From Aradus depressus (taxonomy: Eukaryota > Arthropoda > Insecta > Hemiptera > Aradidae), in contig OY759226.1 in the NCBI GenBank assembly GCA_963662175.1, forward strand, positions 22,422,946 through 22,486,945: a stretch of DNA of 64,000 nucleotides. The letters run 5' to 3'. The notes beneath the pieces were generated by a model. It searched no databases and was not told the DNA's origin. It saw only the letters and a program-made list of their open reading frames with translations. Shown here in pieces: positions 10,901 through 22,068 of this stretch (its first letter is position 1; each line of letters starts with the position of its first letter). The translations under genes were made by a program, and so were the position numbers.

Positions 10901-12139
10901 TAAAAATTATTACAATAATATATAGAAATAAATGTGTTATTATTATAATTATGTAGCAATAACTATAATTAAATTATAAGAGGTAGGTAAATAATTAGTA
11001 ATATACACTCAGTTGTAATATAGAAATTTATTACAATGAACATAAAATAAAATAACCAAATAATTTCTTCAATATTGTGTAAGGAGCATATATGTGATAA
11101 TAGGTTTTTTGGTCAAGCAGCTTTTTATTTCTTACTCCCAATTTTTATTTATAAAATTCTTTTATTACATCGTCAAACGTTTCGGGACCATTCTTCCCAT
11201 CTTCAATGACTAAAATTAACAAATTAACAAGTACAAATAGAAAACGTGCATCAAGTTTCAACAATATAAAATTAACATTATAACAATCTTTGTTATTAAT
11301 TTAATGCTAAACCAACCTTAGATATTCCTGTTATTTGCCTAACATGATCAAAAACCCTTTATTTGGTAAAGGGTAATATTCAAAATTTTTGATAGAACAC
11401 CTCGCATGGTTAGTGCCAAGTTCTAATCTATAACCATTTTATAAAGTTGATAATTATTATTTTTAAATATTTATTTTATTTTTTGTCTTGCGACATATTT
11501 CAATAATATTATAGTATCTATTAATTAAAAATATAGTATATTTATATATTAGAATAAAATAATCATTTGACTTTTTTATTTTGTCAATTACAAAACTGAT
11601 ACAGGTAAAATAGGAAATCATTACGCAGATATTATTAATAACATTAAATAAAAACAATTTTAGACGATCGATGATATAATCGATAAAAGTACAATATACA
11701 TCGAATGATACTATGATAAAATAAAAAAGTCAAATGATTATTTTATTCTAATATATAAATATACTATTTATATCTTATAAGTGGTCTTCCATTTAATTTT
11801 AATTTCTACAGTAGTTTTTCGAAAAGGGCCATAAAAAAAATATCTAAAATTCAAGACGTGCAATTATGAAGAAAATGTACATAAATTTAAAAAAAAATTC
11901 AATTAACACACTTTTCATTTGGATTTCTAAAGAGACGTTTTTCTAAATTTTTCAAATATATTTATATCTAATCCAAAGGTTTTTCAAATAATCTTACTGA
12001 GCAAGCAATGAAAAATGAATAGAATAGAATTTACGAGAACAAATAATTTGGGTTTATTTTATTGTTTTAAATCATCCACATTATCAAATTAAAAAACTAA
12101 ACATTGAAACAAAGAAAAATCTTAAAAATTATTTCAATT
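10901..12139. other. AT-rich intergenic with an inverted repeat at 11531-11770
   Basis: No gene is seen. Arms of about 52 bp at 11531-11583 and 11718-11769 are inverted copies with one or two mismatches, about 135 bp apart. They may be the ends of a small AT-rich MITE. Confidence 0.55.
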
Positions 12140-12338
12140 GGGAGCTATGGTGGCCGCGCGTGCTAGAGCGTAGGGCTTTGGTCGCCTGGTCTCACCTTGG
12201 TTTGCGGGTTTGAATCCCGTCCGGGAGTGAGTTTTAATTCATAGATAGAACTCCCTCCCGGGGCCATGGATGTCGTAAATAACTAGTAAATTGCACAGTG
12301 ACATGGCTAATATGCATCGTACATAAGGCCAAAAAAAA
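12140..12338 (+). mobile_element. SINE2, tRNA-derived SINE with poly-A tail
   Basis: The head resembles a class II tRNA (long variable arm; Leu or Ser type): A box in TGGCCGCGCGTGCTAGAGCG, B box in GGGTTTGAATCCC, then GTCCGGGAGTGAGTTTTA. The body ends GTACATAAGGCC followed by A. Same family as 24705-24800, 24874-25095, 33158-33359 and the reversed 22988-23088. Confidence 0.88.
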
Positions 12339-13093
12339 CTATTTCACTTTTTTTTTTTTGTTTTATATTTTTGGCCATTCTTTAAATTTAAGTTATATAT
12401 TTCTGAGCATGTATCCTGTACATATAAACAAACAGCTGTACCTTCTTAGCGGATTAATTTCACCGTCAATACACTTCTATTTAGTTCATTACAACATAAG
12501 CCCAAAACACCACTCTACATTATCACTCAGACCGCCGCCATCGCTCGGCCTCGACCTCTTCACTATACACACTAATTAAAACAGCTGATGGCCATGTTTT
12601 GTTTTCTACATGCATTTGTTTTAAAAGAAATGTTTTTTTAAATAAAAATAAATATAATTAATTTTTTAATGTTTATCATTTAATCTTTTCAATGTGTGTA
12701 TTATTTTTATACATCAATGGATACACATAGAAACTTTCAAAAAAATCATTTTATCAGGTGTTATTGTGTTCTCATGAAATTTCTTTGAAAAATTAACATC
12801 GAATTTCTGACCGATTACATAACTTCCCCTATACTTGGTACAGCTGGGAAATTTAAAATTTAAAGGTATCGCGAACAGGAAAAATTAATTAAAGAACAAA
12901 TCATTGACAATGACGGTTTTTCCCACAAAGACGATGAGGAAATTCCAGAAAAGTGTAGACGACATACTGTGGGAAACAAAACGTCTGAAAAGTTGTCTTC
13001 TCTGTTATTCTGTGTCTATGCTATGATTTCTCAATTACGACCAGGATAATTTCAAATATAATAATATAATATATAATTTGTTGTGTCTTGTTA
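12339..13093. other. AT-rich intergenic
   Basis: A short open frame overlaps the SINE2 tail and following DNA but has no recognisable domain. A family D end is at 12770-12850. Nothing else is supported. Confidence 0.5.
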
Positions 13094-13605
13094 TCATATA
13101 TATAAAGCTGAAAATGTCTGTGAGTTGTATCGCTATAACTCACGAACGGCTTGATGGATTTGATTAATTTTTTTTTTAATTTGTTCGTCATCGTCTGTGA
13201 AAGGTTATAGGCGTATTAGTATCTCAATATCTAGTCCATCCCAGCATCCACCCACGCAATCTTTGTAACTCAAAAACCACTGCAATGATTAATGAGGAAT
13301 CTTTTTGAATAGATAAGTTTTATCTACCGGAAGGTTAAGGTCTATTTTTTAATCAACCCCTGGTCCATCCCAGCATCCACTCACGCAATCTTTGTAACTC
13401 GAAAACCATTGCAACAATCTTTTTGAATAAATTAGTTTTAGCTCCAAAGCTAGCGTTACTACAGTTGAAGGACTATAAGCCTTATTCCGTGTGAATAATT
13501 GAAAATTATAACATCATGAATGTACTGTCGAGGAACTGAATAGCCTTATAGGAGATATTGGGAGAAAAGTCAAAGTTCCCCGGGCAACGCCGGGTATTAC
13601 TGCTA

Positions 13606-13606
<1 letters not shown>
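13094..13606 (+). mobile_element. Non-autonomous Helitron-like element, copy 2
   Basis: Forward copy with both ends intact: A|TCATATATATAAAGCTG at the start, and hairpin CCCGGGCAACGCCGGG then ATTACTG and CTAG|T at the end. It carries the duplicated internal block of the long form. It is followed directly by a (TA)n tract. Confidence 0.8.

Positions 13607-13668
<62 letters not shown>
13607..13668. repeat. (TA)n microsatellite
   Basis: About 60 bp of uninterrupted TA dinucleotides directly after the Helitron-like 3' end. Confidence 0.95.
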
Positions 13669-13671
<3 letters not shown>

Positions 13672-13759
13672 CAATTATAAATGAATAAATAAAAAAGTCT
13701 AAATAAAAAATATCTATCAATCGAGTGTTATCGTGTTCACACAAACACATATAGACAGA

Positions 13760-14098
13760 GGGCGCCAGTAGCTCAGTGGTATGCGTGCTTGCCTTCTGAG
13801 CTCAAGGACGTGGGTTCGAAACCCAACCGAGGCCCTTAGTTTACTTTATCAGGGAGGTAAAATAAACTTAAACACGCCGTCTTTCGGATCAGACGTTAAG
13901 CGATGGTCCCGAGCCAGTACAATGTCAGGTACTCGTTAAAGACCCCTACCCTAGGTTAATAAAAATTTAGGGTAGGCAAAATTTAGGACTTCAACAGTAG
14001 AGTCGGGCTCATGTCCAACAGAGTGACGAAAGAGCGCTCTGGTAGTAGGCGATATGACCTCGTAGTTAAACCCCAGGCATGAGTCATAAACCTAACCT
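13760..14098 (+). mobile_element. SINE1, full length
   Basis: Starts GGGCGCCAGTAGCTCAGTGG, with B box GGGTTCGAAACCC, and the body ends CAGGCATGAGTCATAAA then CCTAACCTA. No clear target duplication. Confidence 0.92.
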
Positions 14099-14735
14099 AT
14101 AAATTGTATGTATATTATAAAAATACAATTTATAATATACAAACATATGGTCTGCACTTATTCAATTGGGGAACTGGGAATGTTGTTTGGATATTTTGTA
14201 AGTTTGTCCGCTTAGCGACATCGTCGTTGTTCGGATACAATCGCTACACTTTCTTCCTACTGCTGGATATATATCGTACTATAGTGCTGAATGATCGTCG
14301 TATGATATAACACAAAGTTGAGAAACCCGTCATCTATTGAGGAGGTTCATTTCAACATCAAAGTCAATAATTTTAGGTTGCCAAGATCGGTACAGACAAA
14401 GAAATGCATCTCACTCACGATTTCTTCATTCGACCTGCTCTTATATAAATGTGCGAATAAAAAAGTTGTCGGTGATTCACCGGCTATGTACTTCCCCAGT
14501 AAGAATTAATCAATTAAGTTTTCGCTCTTCCTCCAATGTCAATTTGGGCTAAAACTCAAATATACGACTTACATAGTGGCTTCTCAATCCTCATACTAAA
14601 TTCCGTGTCAATATATTCTGTGAAGTCAAAAATTTACATACATTAAGATTATTAATTAATATATTATAAAATCAATTATTATTATTTGTATAAAAACAGA
14701 GAGGTATAAAAAGAGGCGGTGTATAAAAACAGGAG
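14099..14735. other. AT-rich intergenic with family D copy
   Basis: Family D blocks lie at about 14380-14640 (GGTGATTCACCGGCTATGTA; AGTAAGAATTAATCAATTAAG; ATACTAAATTCCGTGTCAAT). Two overlapping short frames at 14318-14552 lie in this repeat and are not considered genes. Confidence 0.5.
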
Positions 14736-15067
14736 TAGCTCAGTGGTATGCGTGCTTGTCTTCTGAGCTCAAGATCGTGAGTTCGAAACCCGACCGAGGC
14801 CCTTAGTTTATTTTATCTGAGAGGTAAAATAAACTTAAGCACTCCGTCCTTCCGTTGGGACGTTAAGCGATGGTCTCGAGTCTGTACGATGTCAGGTACT
14901 CGTTAAAGATTATCCTAGGTAAATAAAAATTTAGGGTAGGCAAAATTTAGGACTCCCACAGTAGAGTCGGGCTCATGTCCACCAGATTGACGAAAGAGCG
15001 CTCTGGTAGTAGCCGATATGACCTCGTAGTTAAAGTCCGGGCATGAGTCATAAAACCTAACCTAACC
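14736..15067 (+). mobile_element. SINE1 with clipped 5' end and 12-bp target duplication
   Basis: Starts directly in the A box (TAGCTCAGTGGTATGCG), lacking the first ten or so bases, yet is flanked by perfect TAAAAACAGGAG repeats (14724-14735 and 15068-15079). The 3' tail is CCTAACCTAACC. It is a 5'-truncated new insertion rather than a later deletion. Confidence 0.92.
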
Positions 15068-15079
15068 TAAAAACAGGAG

Positions 15080-16075
15080 TGAAGTAACTTAATTAGTGAA
15101 TAAATATACAAAGATGGACTAGCAGCATTTTCTTTTAAAACGAAATGTGAACAACCAATGAAGGGAGTACAAAAGAGGACGATCATCTGTTTTAAATAGT
15201 GTGAAACAGTCTAAGGAGAGATGTGAAAGTGGACAGTCTAGATAGAGAAGTGTTTTTAGCGTTAAGGTGTAGTGAACCATGTAGGAGTGAAATAACAGTA
15301 AAATAAATGCGCAAAGGTACTTTTATTTATTTATATGTTTATATGCCCAAAATAACATTGAATTAAAGAATGGCTACAATATTTAAAAAGAAAAGAGACT
15401 AAAGTATATGTAGAAATTAGTTTGTAAGATTTGTTGTAAATAATTTGATTTTTGTTATTTGATATTGATATTTTCTCAAAAATTGCACGTCTTGAACTTT
15501 CGATATTTTTTTAGGCCCCTTTACGGAAATTACTTTAGAAATCAAAATTTAGTAGAAGTTCATTTATAATTTCTACAGGAAATGTAATTTTATTTTTTAG
15601 GTTTTTTAAATTCCTTTTGATGCGAGCTTTCCTCTGATTTGCGTTTTCTATAATTCCGCGCATATTTACGATTCATATGAGACGACATCTTTAATTTTGT
15701 TGCAATTTTAAATTTAATACCGATTTTTACATATATTTCGGCTAATATTTTTATTGTTTCACTTTGAGTCCTAGTAGTGCTTCTCAAGCTCTTTGAATCA
15801 ACGTCCTATCTAAACGGGTTATCACGCTACACTAATTTCTAATTTTACACAACGCTAATTCGCAACAATCATCCGCCGGCGCCCACACCAGCCCGATAAC
15901 GTCACAGGCAAAACAAACACGTGCAGACATGCTCTATCCATTGTGACCTCAACCGTTGTTATCGCATTATTAGTCTCGTAGTTATTATCGATTGAAATCT
16001 GACAGTATTTTGTAACACAAGAATGTTTGACCGGCTATCACTGTGCTTAACGAGCAAATAGACGTTTTCACATAA
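15080..16075. other. Intergenic, no gene recognised
   Basis: AT-rich up to about 15850. From 15800 to 16070 a more GC-balanced stretch includes GACGTTTTCACATAAAAAC and CGTTAAG-like pieces, near inverse to 6480-6560 (AACGTCTATTCGCTCGTTAA; TTAGCGTTGTGTAAAATTAG), so an inverted dispersed repeat. The frame at 15590-15787 (minus) has no known domain. Confidence 0.45.
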
Positions 16076-16210
16076 AAACAGTCTGGTAGTAGGTGATGAG
16101 TTCTTAGTTAAAGCCCGGGCATGAGGCACAAAAACAAAGAAAGGAACAATAACCTGAGAATAGGCAAAATTTAGGTCTCAGTAGAGTCGGGCTCATGTCC
16201 GGTAGTAAAC
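16076..16210 (+). repeat. Decayed SINE1 fragments
   Basis: Pieces of the SINE1 3' body (GTCTGGTAGTAGG; TTAAAGCCCGGGCATGAG; AGTAGAGTCGGGCTCATGTC) in scrambled order. Confidence 0.6.
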
Positions 16211-17382
16211 AAACTCATTGTTAAAATACCCAAAAATAAAACAATAAGTAATTGTTTACTTTCACATTTAAATAAACAATTTAAAAGTAAAATTTAAATA
16301 AAGCCATTGTGACGATTCAGACATGTTTACAGTGTTATTACAATGCATGACGATGGAAATTTATTATTATTCATACATTATGAACATATTAATCCAAATG
16401 TGAAACGATTTGATGTGTGACAACACAAGGAAGCAACTGTAATCAAAATGTCACCTTTGCCAAAATGGCGACCATTTCGACATTTGTTGGCCTACTTTCT
16501 CAAATCTCATATAGTAACTAACACTTATCCTTCCTGATATATTTGCATTAAGTGTAGTGCAACCCTTCTAGGAGACATTATATATTCTGTCTATCACTTA
16601 TAACCTTCCACGTGTATAATTGATTGATACATTGCTAAGAGCGTTTCAGGGACGAAATATATATTGAAATGACATTATAATTTATATTTAATAATAATAA
16701 TAATAATTTTTATTGATTAAAGGGATCACCCCTATACTATTGAGTCAGTGACCATTACTTACCTAATTATAAATTAATAATAATAATAATGTAACAAAGA
16801 CAGTAAATATGCAGTGGGGATGTAGATATTGAATATCAATATAATATGGAAGTTGAATACATTATTCATAAATAATGAATGATCTAAGTTTCAAAGCGTT
16901 GATTAAATAATAGAAAATATTTGAGATATCATTCTTATTATGGGCCAGGAGTAATGTATGAAAGTTGGATCGGTCTATACTGAGATAATCTGTGGCAGGA
17001 AGTGGCTTCTAATGGGGGAGTAGATCGGACAGGATATTAACAGGTGGTATACGTCTTCAAATTCGTTTTTATTGCAGACTAGCAGTAAAACCCTCAACAG
17101 TCATCTGAAATTAAGTAAACACAGACCACATTTCCCCACGTTTTTTTATAACATTTCTTGAGCTCGGCTTTAATTTAAATGCATTAATATTGCGGTGGTT
17201 TTCCTTCAAACATAAAAACGTTACATAAAAGAGGTCGTCAATGAATCACCGCCAGTCCACTTCCCCAGCTCGACCTAATCAAGTAAGTTATGGCTCTCCC
17301 TCTGAAACCAATTTATCAATTTGTTTGGAAATCAATAAATCTTCTAAATAAATCCTCATGATTGGCGTTCTAGATCCATATA
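16211..17382. other. AT-rich intergenic
   Basis: No gene is seen. An (AAT)n-like tract lies near 16690-16712 and 16768-16790, and a family D edge at 17235-17390 (AATGAATCACCGCCAGTCCA). Confidence 0.5.
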
Positions 17383-18099
17383 CAGTGGAATCCCGATATT
17401 TCGTATCCCGATTATTCGTATTTCCGGCTAATTCGTACAAATCTGCCGGTCCCCAGAGAAAATCCCGATAAGTGGTATAAAAACAATGCATTTCGGACCC
17501 CTCGGTAATTCGTATTATTTTTATGCTCGAGGTCACTTAAAACGTCTTATAATTCGTATTTCCAGCTTAAAAACCTCGTTAATTCGTAGTGTTTTCAAGA
17601 GGGGGAGAGAGGACAGTGAGAGACGAGAGAGCAGAATGAGTGCGAGATAAATGTTTTATAGGAAATCACGTGATTCCTACAGAGGCAAAGGGGAGAGCGA
17701 GTGAGAGAGACAAGTTTTCAATGAAATCTCATATTATCTCATGTAATTCGTACTCTTTTCACTGTAAGGAAATGAGGAGAGGAGAGGAGAGGGGGAAAGT
17801 TTTAGCAATTTTATTGATCTTGTCTAACATTTTTTCCAACAAATGTTTGATTGGTGTTTATTTAATCTAGAACATACATATTTTTTATTGCATGTATTGT
17901 TTATTGTATAGTTTAGTATAAAGCAGTGTTTATTGCATAGTTTTTATCCTTACCACATTGTACATACTTCTTAATACATACATATTTGCATTAATACGTT
18001 TTTAATTTTTTTTATTTTGTACTCCCGATAATTGGTAATCCCGATAATTCGTACCAAACCTTCAGTCCCTTGACCATACGAATTATCGGGATTCTACTG
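17383..18099 (-). mobile_element. Pogo/Tigger-type MITE, family M2
   Basis: The ends CAGTGGAATCCCGATATTTC and its near reverse (AATTATCGGGATTCTACTG) lie between TA dinucleotides. It is about 717 bp and has no transposase. The motif CCCGATAATTCGTA recurs through both subterminal regions (17398, 17410, 17464, 17500, 17575, 18026, 18041, 18078 approximately). It is related in design, not in sequence, to family M1. Orientation is arbitrary. Confidence 0.78.
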
Positions 18100-18127
18100 T
18101 ATAAAAAATTGTGTTTGGAACACACGT

Positions 18128-18870
18128 CAAGTGAAACTTTTTTCGCAATTTTTCATTTTTTTTTTTTTTTCTTATCCATAAATATTATTTTTATATTGCA
18201 TGTGATTTCTCAATTAACTCAACATTTTAGGTGCAAACAGTTTTATTTATTGGCTTATTTTATTTATATTCATTTGTTAAATCAACATTATTTTCGTTGA
18301 GTAGAGACAATAGGCCTATGCTAAGAGAAATAAGAAATCTGACATTATTGCAGAGATATTGTGAAATAATTCAAATGAACTTGAATGAAATAAAACTAGT
18401 TTAAATTCTTTCAGTCTTATCTCTTATGCTTTCGGCTGAGGTTGGTAGAAATACCGAAAGTACTCCCATGTATATATATTCTGTGAAATTATACAATACC
18501 ACAAATAAACGAGTTTTATTTTATTCAAGTTCATTTGAGATAAGAAATGTAGGTTTTTCAACGCGAGAGAATATAGAATGAGAATTGAGAAAGAAAAAGA
18601 GACGCTGTTTATGACGCCAGCTAAGCTAAGCAGGCATACAGTTACCTTTGTGATTCATTATCAGTAGATTGGGTATTAATATGAAAATGTTATTCCTCCG
18701 AATATGATGCAATACTTGTAATTTTTGAACTTAATTTCTCCTTTTTGGACGTCCTGGACCATTATTCTCATATTCAGAGTATGTATCACTGCCTGTCATG
18801 ATTTTAGAGTTCACCAACGGGGTGAGTAACGTGAGGAGAGAGGTGGGGTGGGGAGCGCTCCCTTCTATTC
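18128..18870. repeat. Dispersed repeat family E, copy 1
   Basis: Shares with 29645-30210 the blocks TTTCTCAATTAACTCAACAT, TTAGGTGCAAACAGTTTTAT, GACGCTGTTTATGACGCCAG and GGTGGGGTGGGGAGCGCTCCC. It is interrupted by the insertion at 18339-18539. The class is unknown. Confidence 0.7.
18339..18539 (+). mobile_element. 201-bp Penelope-like foldback insertion
   Basis: Inserted in family E with the 9-bp duplication ATAAGAAAT (18330-18338 and 18540-18548). The related copy at 29,87x is uninterrupted at this place and serves as an empty site. It starts CTGACATTATTGCAGAGATA, carries inverted arms of about 26 bp (18373-18401 and 18510-18537) and the signature TTGGTAGAAATACCGAAAGT ACTCCC in its loop. Confidence 0.78.
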
Positions 18871-19034
18871 GTTTAGTTATTATGACTCATTCCCAGGCTT
18901 TAACTATGACGTCATATTGCCTACTACCAGAGCGCTCTTTCGTCACTCTGGTTGACACGAGCCCGACTCTACTGTGAGAGTCCTAAATTTTGTCTACCCT
19001 AAATTTTTATTCACCTAGGGTAGGGATCTTTAAG
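18871..19034 (-). repeat. SINE1 3' half, reversed
   Basis: The reverse complement carries CCCTAGGTGAATAAAAATTT, then GAGTCGGGCTC, and ends GGGAATGAGTCATAATAACTAA, i.e. the tail type without CCTAA. Confidence 0.82.
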
Positions 19035-19632
19035 GTTAAATGTCCCGTATTTTATTATGTATTTATTTCAACAGATAGCACCAAAATTATTAAAAGTATT
19101 TTGGCAAAACGGCTCAACTTTTTTTTAATATATTTTTTTTTAAATTGTAAATTCCGAATTTTAGGTTTTTTTATGCAGGAATTTTTTTTAATTTTTTACA
19201 TGTTATCTTATCATTTTTTTTCAAATTTACAAGTACATATAAAAAAAAATTTACAAGAAACAGAAAAATACGAAAATGTACAACTGGGGGTCTGGGGGGT
19301 TCGAAATGAATAGTGGGGGAAGGGTTGTTTTGATTTGAACGCAACACTAATCCCTTTTCTCTAGCGGCTTTGTAGTCGTCATCTGTAGGTCCACCCCGTT
19401 TTATGTTCATACTAATTCATATGTTGTCTTCGAACACATATTACAGTTTGAAATCGTGGTGATTTGTGAAATAAATTTGGTGTCATGAGTGCGAAGAACG
19501 ACAATAATTATCGTCACTCTTCGAAATGTAAAGGAAGAAATCGTTTAAGGAAGATCGATGAACTACATCAAACAATGTGTGAACAGGGAAAACATGAAAC
19601 TGTCTATTGGTCCCTGTATCTGACGTCGATCA
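19035..19632. other. Unassigned intergenic stretch
   Basis: T-rich to 19260, then mixed composition. An open frame at 19485-19691 (MSAKNDNNYRHSSKCKGRNR...) has no recognisable domain and runs into the TATCGATA repeat region, so it is not called as a gene. Confidence 0.4.
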
Positions 19633-21590
19633 TAGGGGTCAATCGATACCACATAGTATCGATACTTTTACTCATGAGTAGTATCGAATAAAACTTTCGA
19701 TACCACTCAAGTATCGAATAAAACGTATCGATATCTACTCGTATCGATAGAATCTAGTAGTTCGTTTATTAACATACAATTTGTTTTTACTAAGTATATA
19801 AAACTACTGGAGACTATTCGTGTTCCCACAGTATTTCACTTTTTTAAAACACTTTTTGCGAGTCGCTGAGATCGAATCGTTCTTATTGTAATAAATCCAC
19901 ACTTTCGCCGTAGGACGAGGCATTATAATTTATAATCGAGAGAATGTAAAAATAAAATTAAATGGTGAAATCGTAATCATGTTCACGGTTCTCTTCAAAA
20001 TTAAACAAACGTATACCTTCATAAACGATAAACCATTTAATGTAAATAAGGTAAGAAATAAGGACGCATCATGCAGACTGCGTCATCACATCACACATGA
20101 GGTTATCAACATCGATATATGTCATTTGTCCGTGGACCGTAATTTGAGTTCACTATTTTATTGCAACAACAAATAAAAGACAATTGTAAGAAGTTAAACG
20201 GTGAACGATGATGAATTGAAAAATTTATATAATTTTTTTTCATTCATTCATTCATTCACAATGGCGCGACAACCCACTAATGAGTCAAGGCCTCCTCCAA
20301 CAGTGTCCGCCAGTTATCCCTGTTTTGTGCAGCTGCACTCCAGTGTCGGACTCCAAGCAGGCTCCTCGCATCATTCGCCACACCATCCTGCCACCTCAGC
20401 TTCGGCCTCCCGACGCGTCTTGTTCCGTAAAGCCGGTCCGACATCGTCTTCCTCGGGATCTCATGTTCGCCCATCCTTGCCACATGTCCGGCCCACCTGA
20501 GTCTTCCCAGCCTGATGACCTTCACAACGTCTGGTTCCTGGGTGAGGTAATAGACTTCTTGGTTCGTGCGTCGTCTCCAGTCTTCTCCATCGCGTATTGG
20601 GCCATATATTCGGGGGAGGATCTTTCTTTCGAAGACCAGAAGATGTTGTTCATCTGACTTGGAGATAGTCCAAGCCTCGGACCCGTATGTTAGGATGGGG
20701 CGGATCAACGTTTTATAAAGCCTGAACTTTGTTTTTCTTGAAAGGAGGCGACTTCTTATATGATGCCTCAGGCCGAAGAAGCTCCTGTTCGCTGCCACTG
20801 TTCTTCGCTTTACCTCGGCTGACATGTCGTTGTTCACGTTTACCTGAGAGCCGAGGTATACAAACTCTTGCACTTTCTCGAAGAAGTAAGGGCCAATGGT
20901 GACTTGCTCCGGTGGCTCGACCTCCTGCTCTGAAACCAAGTATTTGGTCTTGGCTTCGTTGATGACAAGCCCCAACCTCCTCGCCGGTGCCTCCAAGGCC
21001 AGAAATGCCTCTTTGACGTCTCGAAATGACCTACCTATGATGTCAATGTCATCGGCATATGCTAGCAGCTGTACAGTCCTGTTGAAAATGGTCCCGTTCG
21101 TCTGTATGCCTGATTCCCTTACTGCTTTCTCCAGGACGAGATTGAAGAGTAAGCATGCTAAGGAATCACCCTGCCTCACTCCCTTACTCGATTCAAACTC
21201 CTCAGAGAACTCTCCCTGGATCCGGACCGTACATTGCACGCTTGCCATCGTCAGCTTTGAAAGACGGATCAGCTTTCTCGGGATGTTGAAATCTTCCATA
21301 GCCCTGAACAGCTGCAGCCTGTCGACATTATCATAAGCAGCCTTAAAATCTATGAAGAGATGGCAGGTCTGGATCTGGTACTCTTTACCTTTCTCAAGGA
21401 TCTGTCTCAGGGAGAATATCTGATTTTAATTGTTGAAATTTGAAACGAGTACTTCGAATCGATACAAGTAATATCTATTCGATACCTACTTGGTATTGAA
21501 AGAAAAGTATCGATACCAAAAGTACTTAGTATCTAATAAAAGTATCGATACTTTACTTGTATTTACTTGTATCGATATATCTCTAGTCGT
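19633..21590. mobile_element. DNA element with TATCGATA-rich ends, split by a LINE
   Basis: Left region 19633-19748 and right region 21436-21590 both consist of repeated (A)GTATCGATAC palindromes joined by short spacers. Between them lie a segment (19790-19960) that recurs at 22808-22985 and a 5'-truncated LINE. The arrangement suggests an element with palindrome-rich termini and a later LINE insertion. The class is unknown. Confidence 0.5.
20232..21418 (-). mobile_element. Non-LTR retrotransposon, 5'-truncated reverse transcriptase and C-terminus
   Basis: An open frame on the minus strand from 21418 to 20277 begins inside the reverse transcriptase (IFSLRQILEKGKEYQIQTCH, then LFIDFKAAYDNVD) and includes GVRQGDSLACLLFN and the catalytic LLAYADDIDIIG. 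The C-terminal part has ILTYGSEAWT, ILPRIYGPIRDGEDWRRRTN and LGRLRWAGHVARM. The amino half (endonuclease) is absent, as in typical 5' truncation. Just after the stop the minus strand has four GAAT/TGAA units (20241-20261) and then A-rich sequence, a short-tandem tail rather than plain poly-A, as seen in RTE-like elements. The catalytic YADD is intact and the frame is unbroken, so the insertion is fairly young. The clade is not decided. Confidence 0.9.
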
Positions 21591-21599
21591 ACATGCTCG

Positions 21600-22068
21600 G
21601 GACCATCGTCCCGTATAGGGGAAGTTATGTAATCAGTCAAAAATTCGATTCGGAGTTTTCAAAGGAATTTTATGTTTTCCGACCTCTAAATTCCAAATAT
21701 GAAAAAAAAAATATATGTGTCTGCGAACTCGATTGCTCCCGATAGAGTGAATGTATCGACACGAAATATTATATGTGAACCCAGAACTCTCTAACGACAA
21801 CACCTATCGATTTTCAGTCAGATCGGTCAAAGGGGAGGGGTGATTAGGGAGAGGCTTAACTCAAAACTTCTAATAACTGCCGATGTAATGAATTTATCGA
21901 CAACGAAACTTAGTATGAGCATTTAGAAGCCCCTAAGTAAGTTAATATTGCCAAAAAGCCCAAACAGTCGACTGGTTTTGGACTGGAAGCATAAAGTTAA
22001 TGAATTCGTTACGTGGAAGTACATTACCAGTGATTTACCGACGACTTTCCTTTTTTTCTTAAAGTACT
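21600..22068. repeat. Dispersed repeat family D copy
   Basis: Near-complete family D block series: GGGGAAGTTATGTAATC, ACGAAAT, AACACCTATCGATTTTCAG, GCCGATGTAATGAATTTATC, GTTAATGAATTCGTTACGTG, ACATTACCAGTGATT. Confidence 0.65.

Noticed and set aside
19485..19691. A 68-residue frame starting MSAKNDNNYRHSSKCK
   Set aside because: It runs into the TATCGATA repeat clusters and has no domain or homologous copy in the window.
20896..21336. A 146-residue + frame over the LINE
   Set aside because: It is antisense to the reverse transcriptase with YADD, and has no domain of its own.
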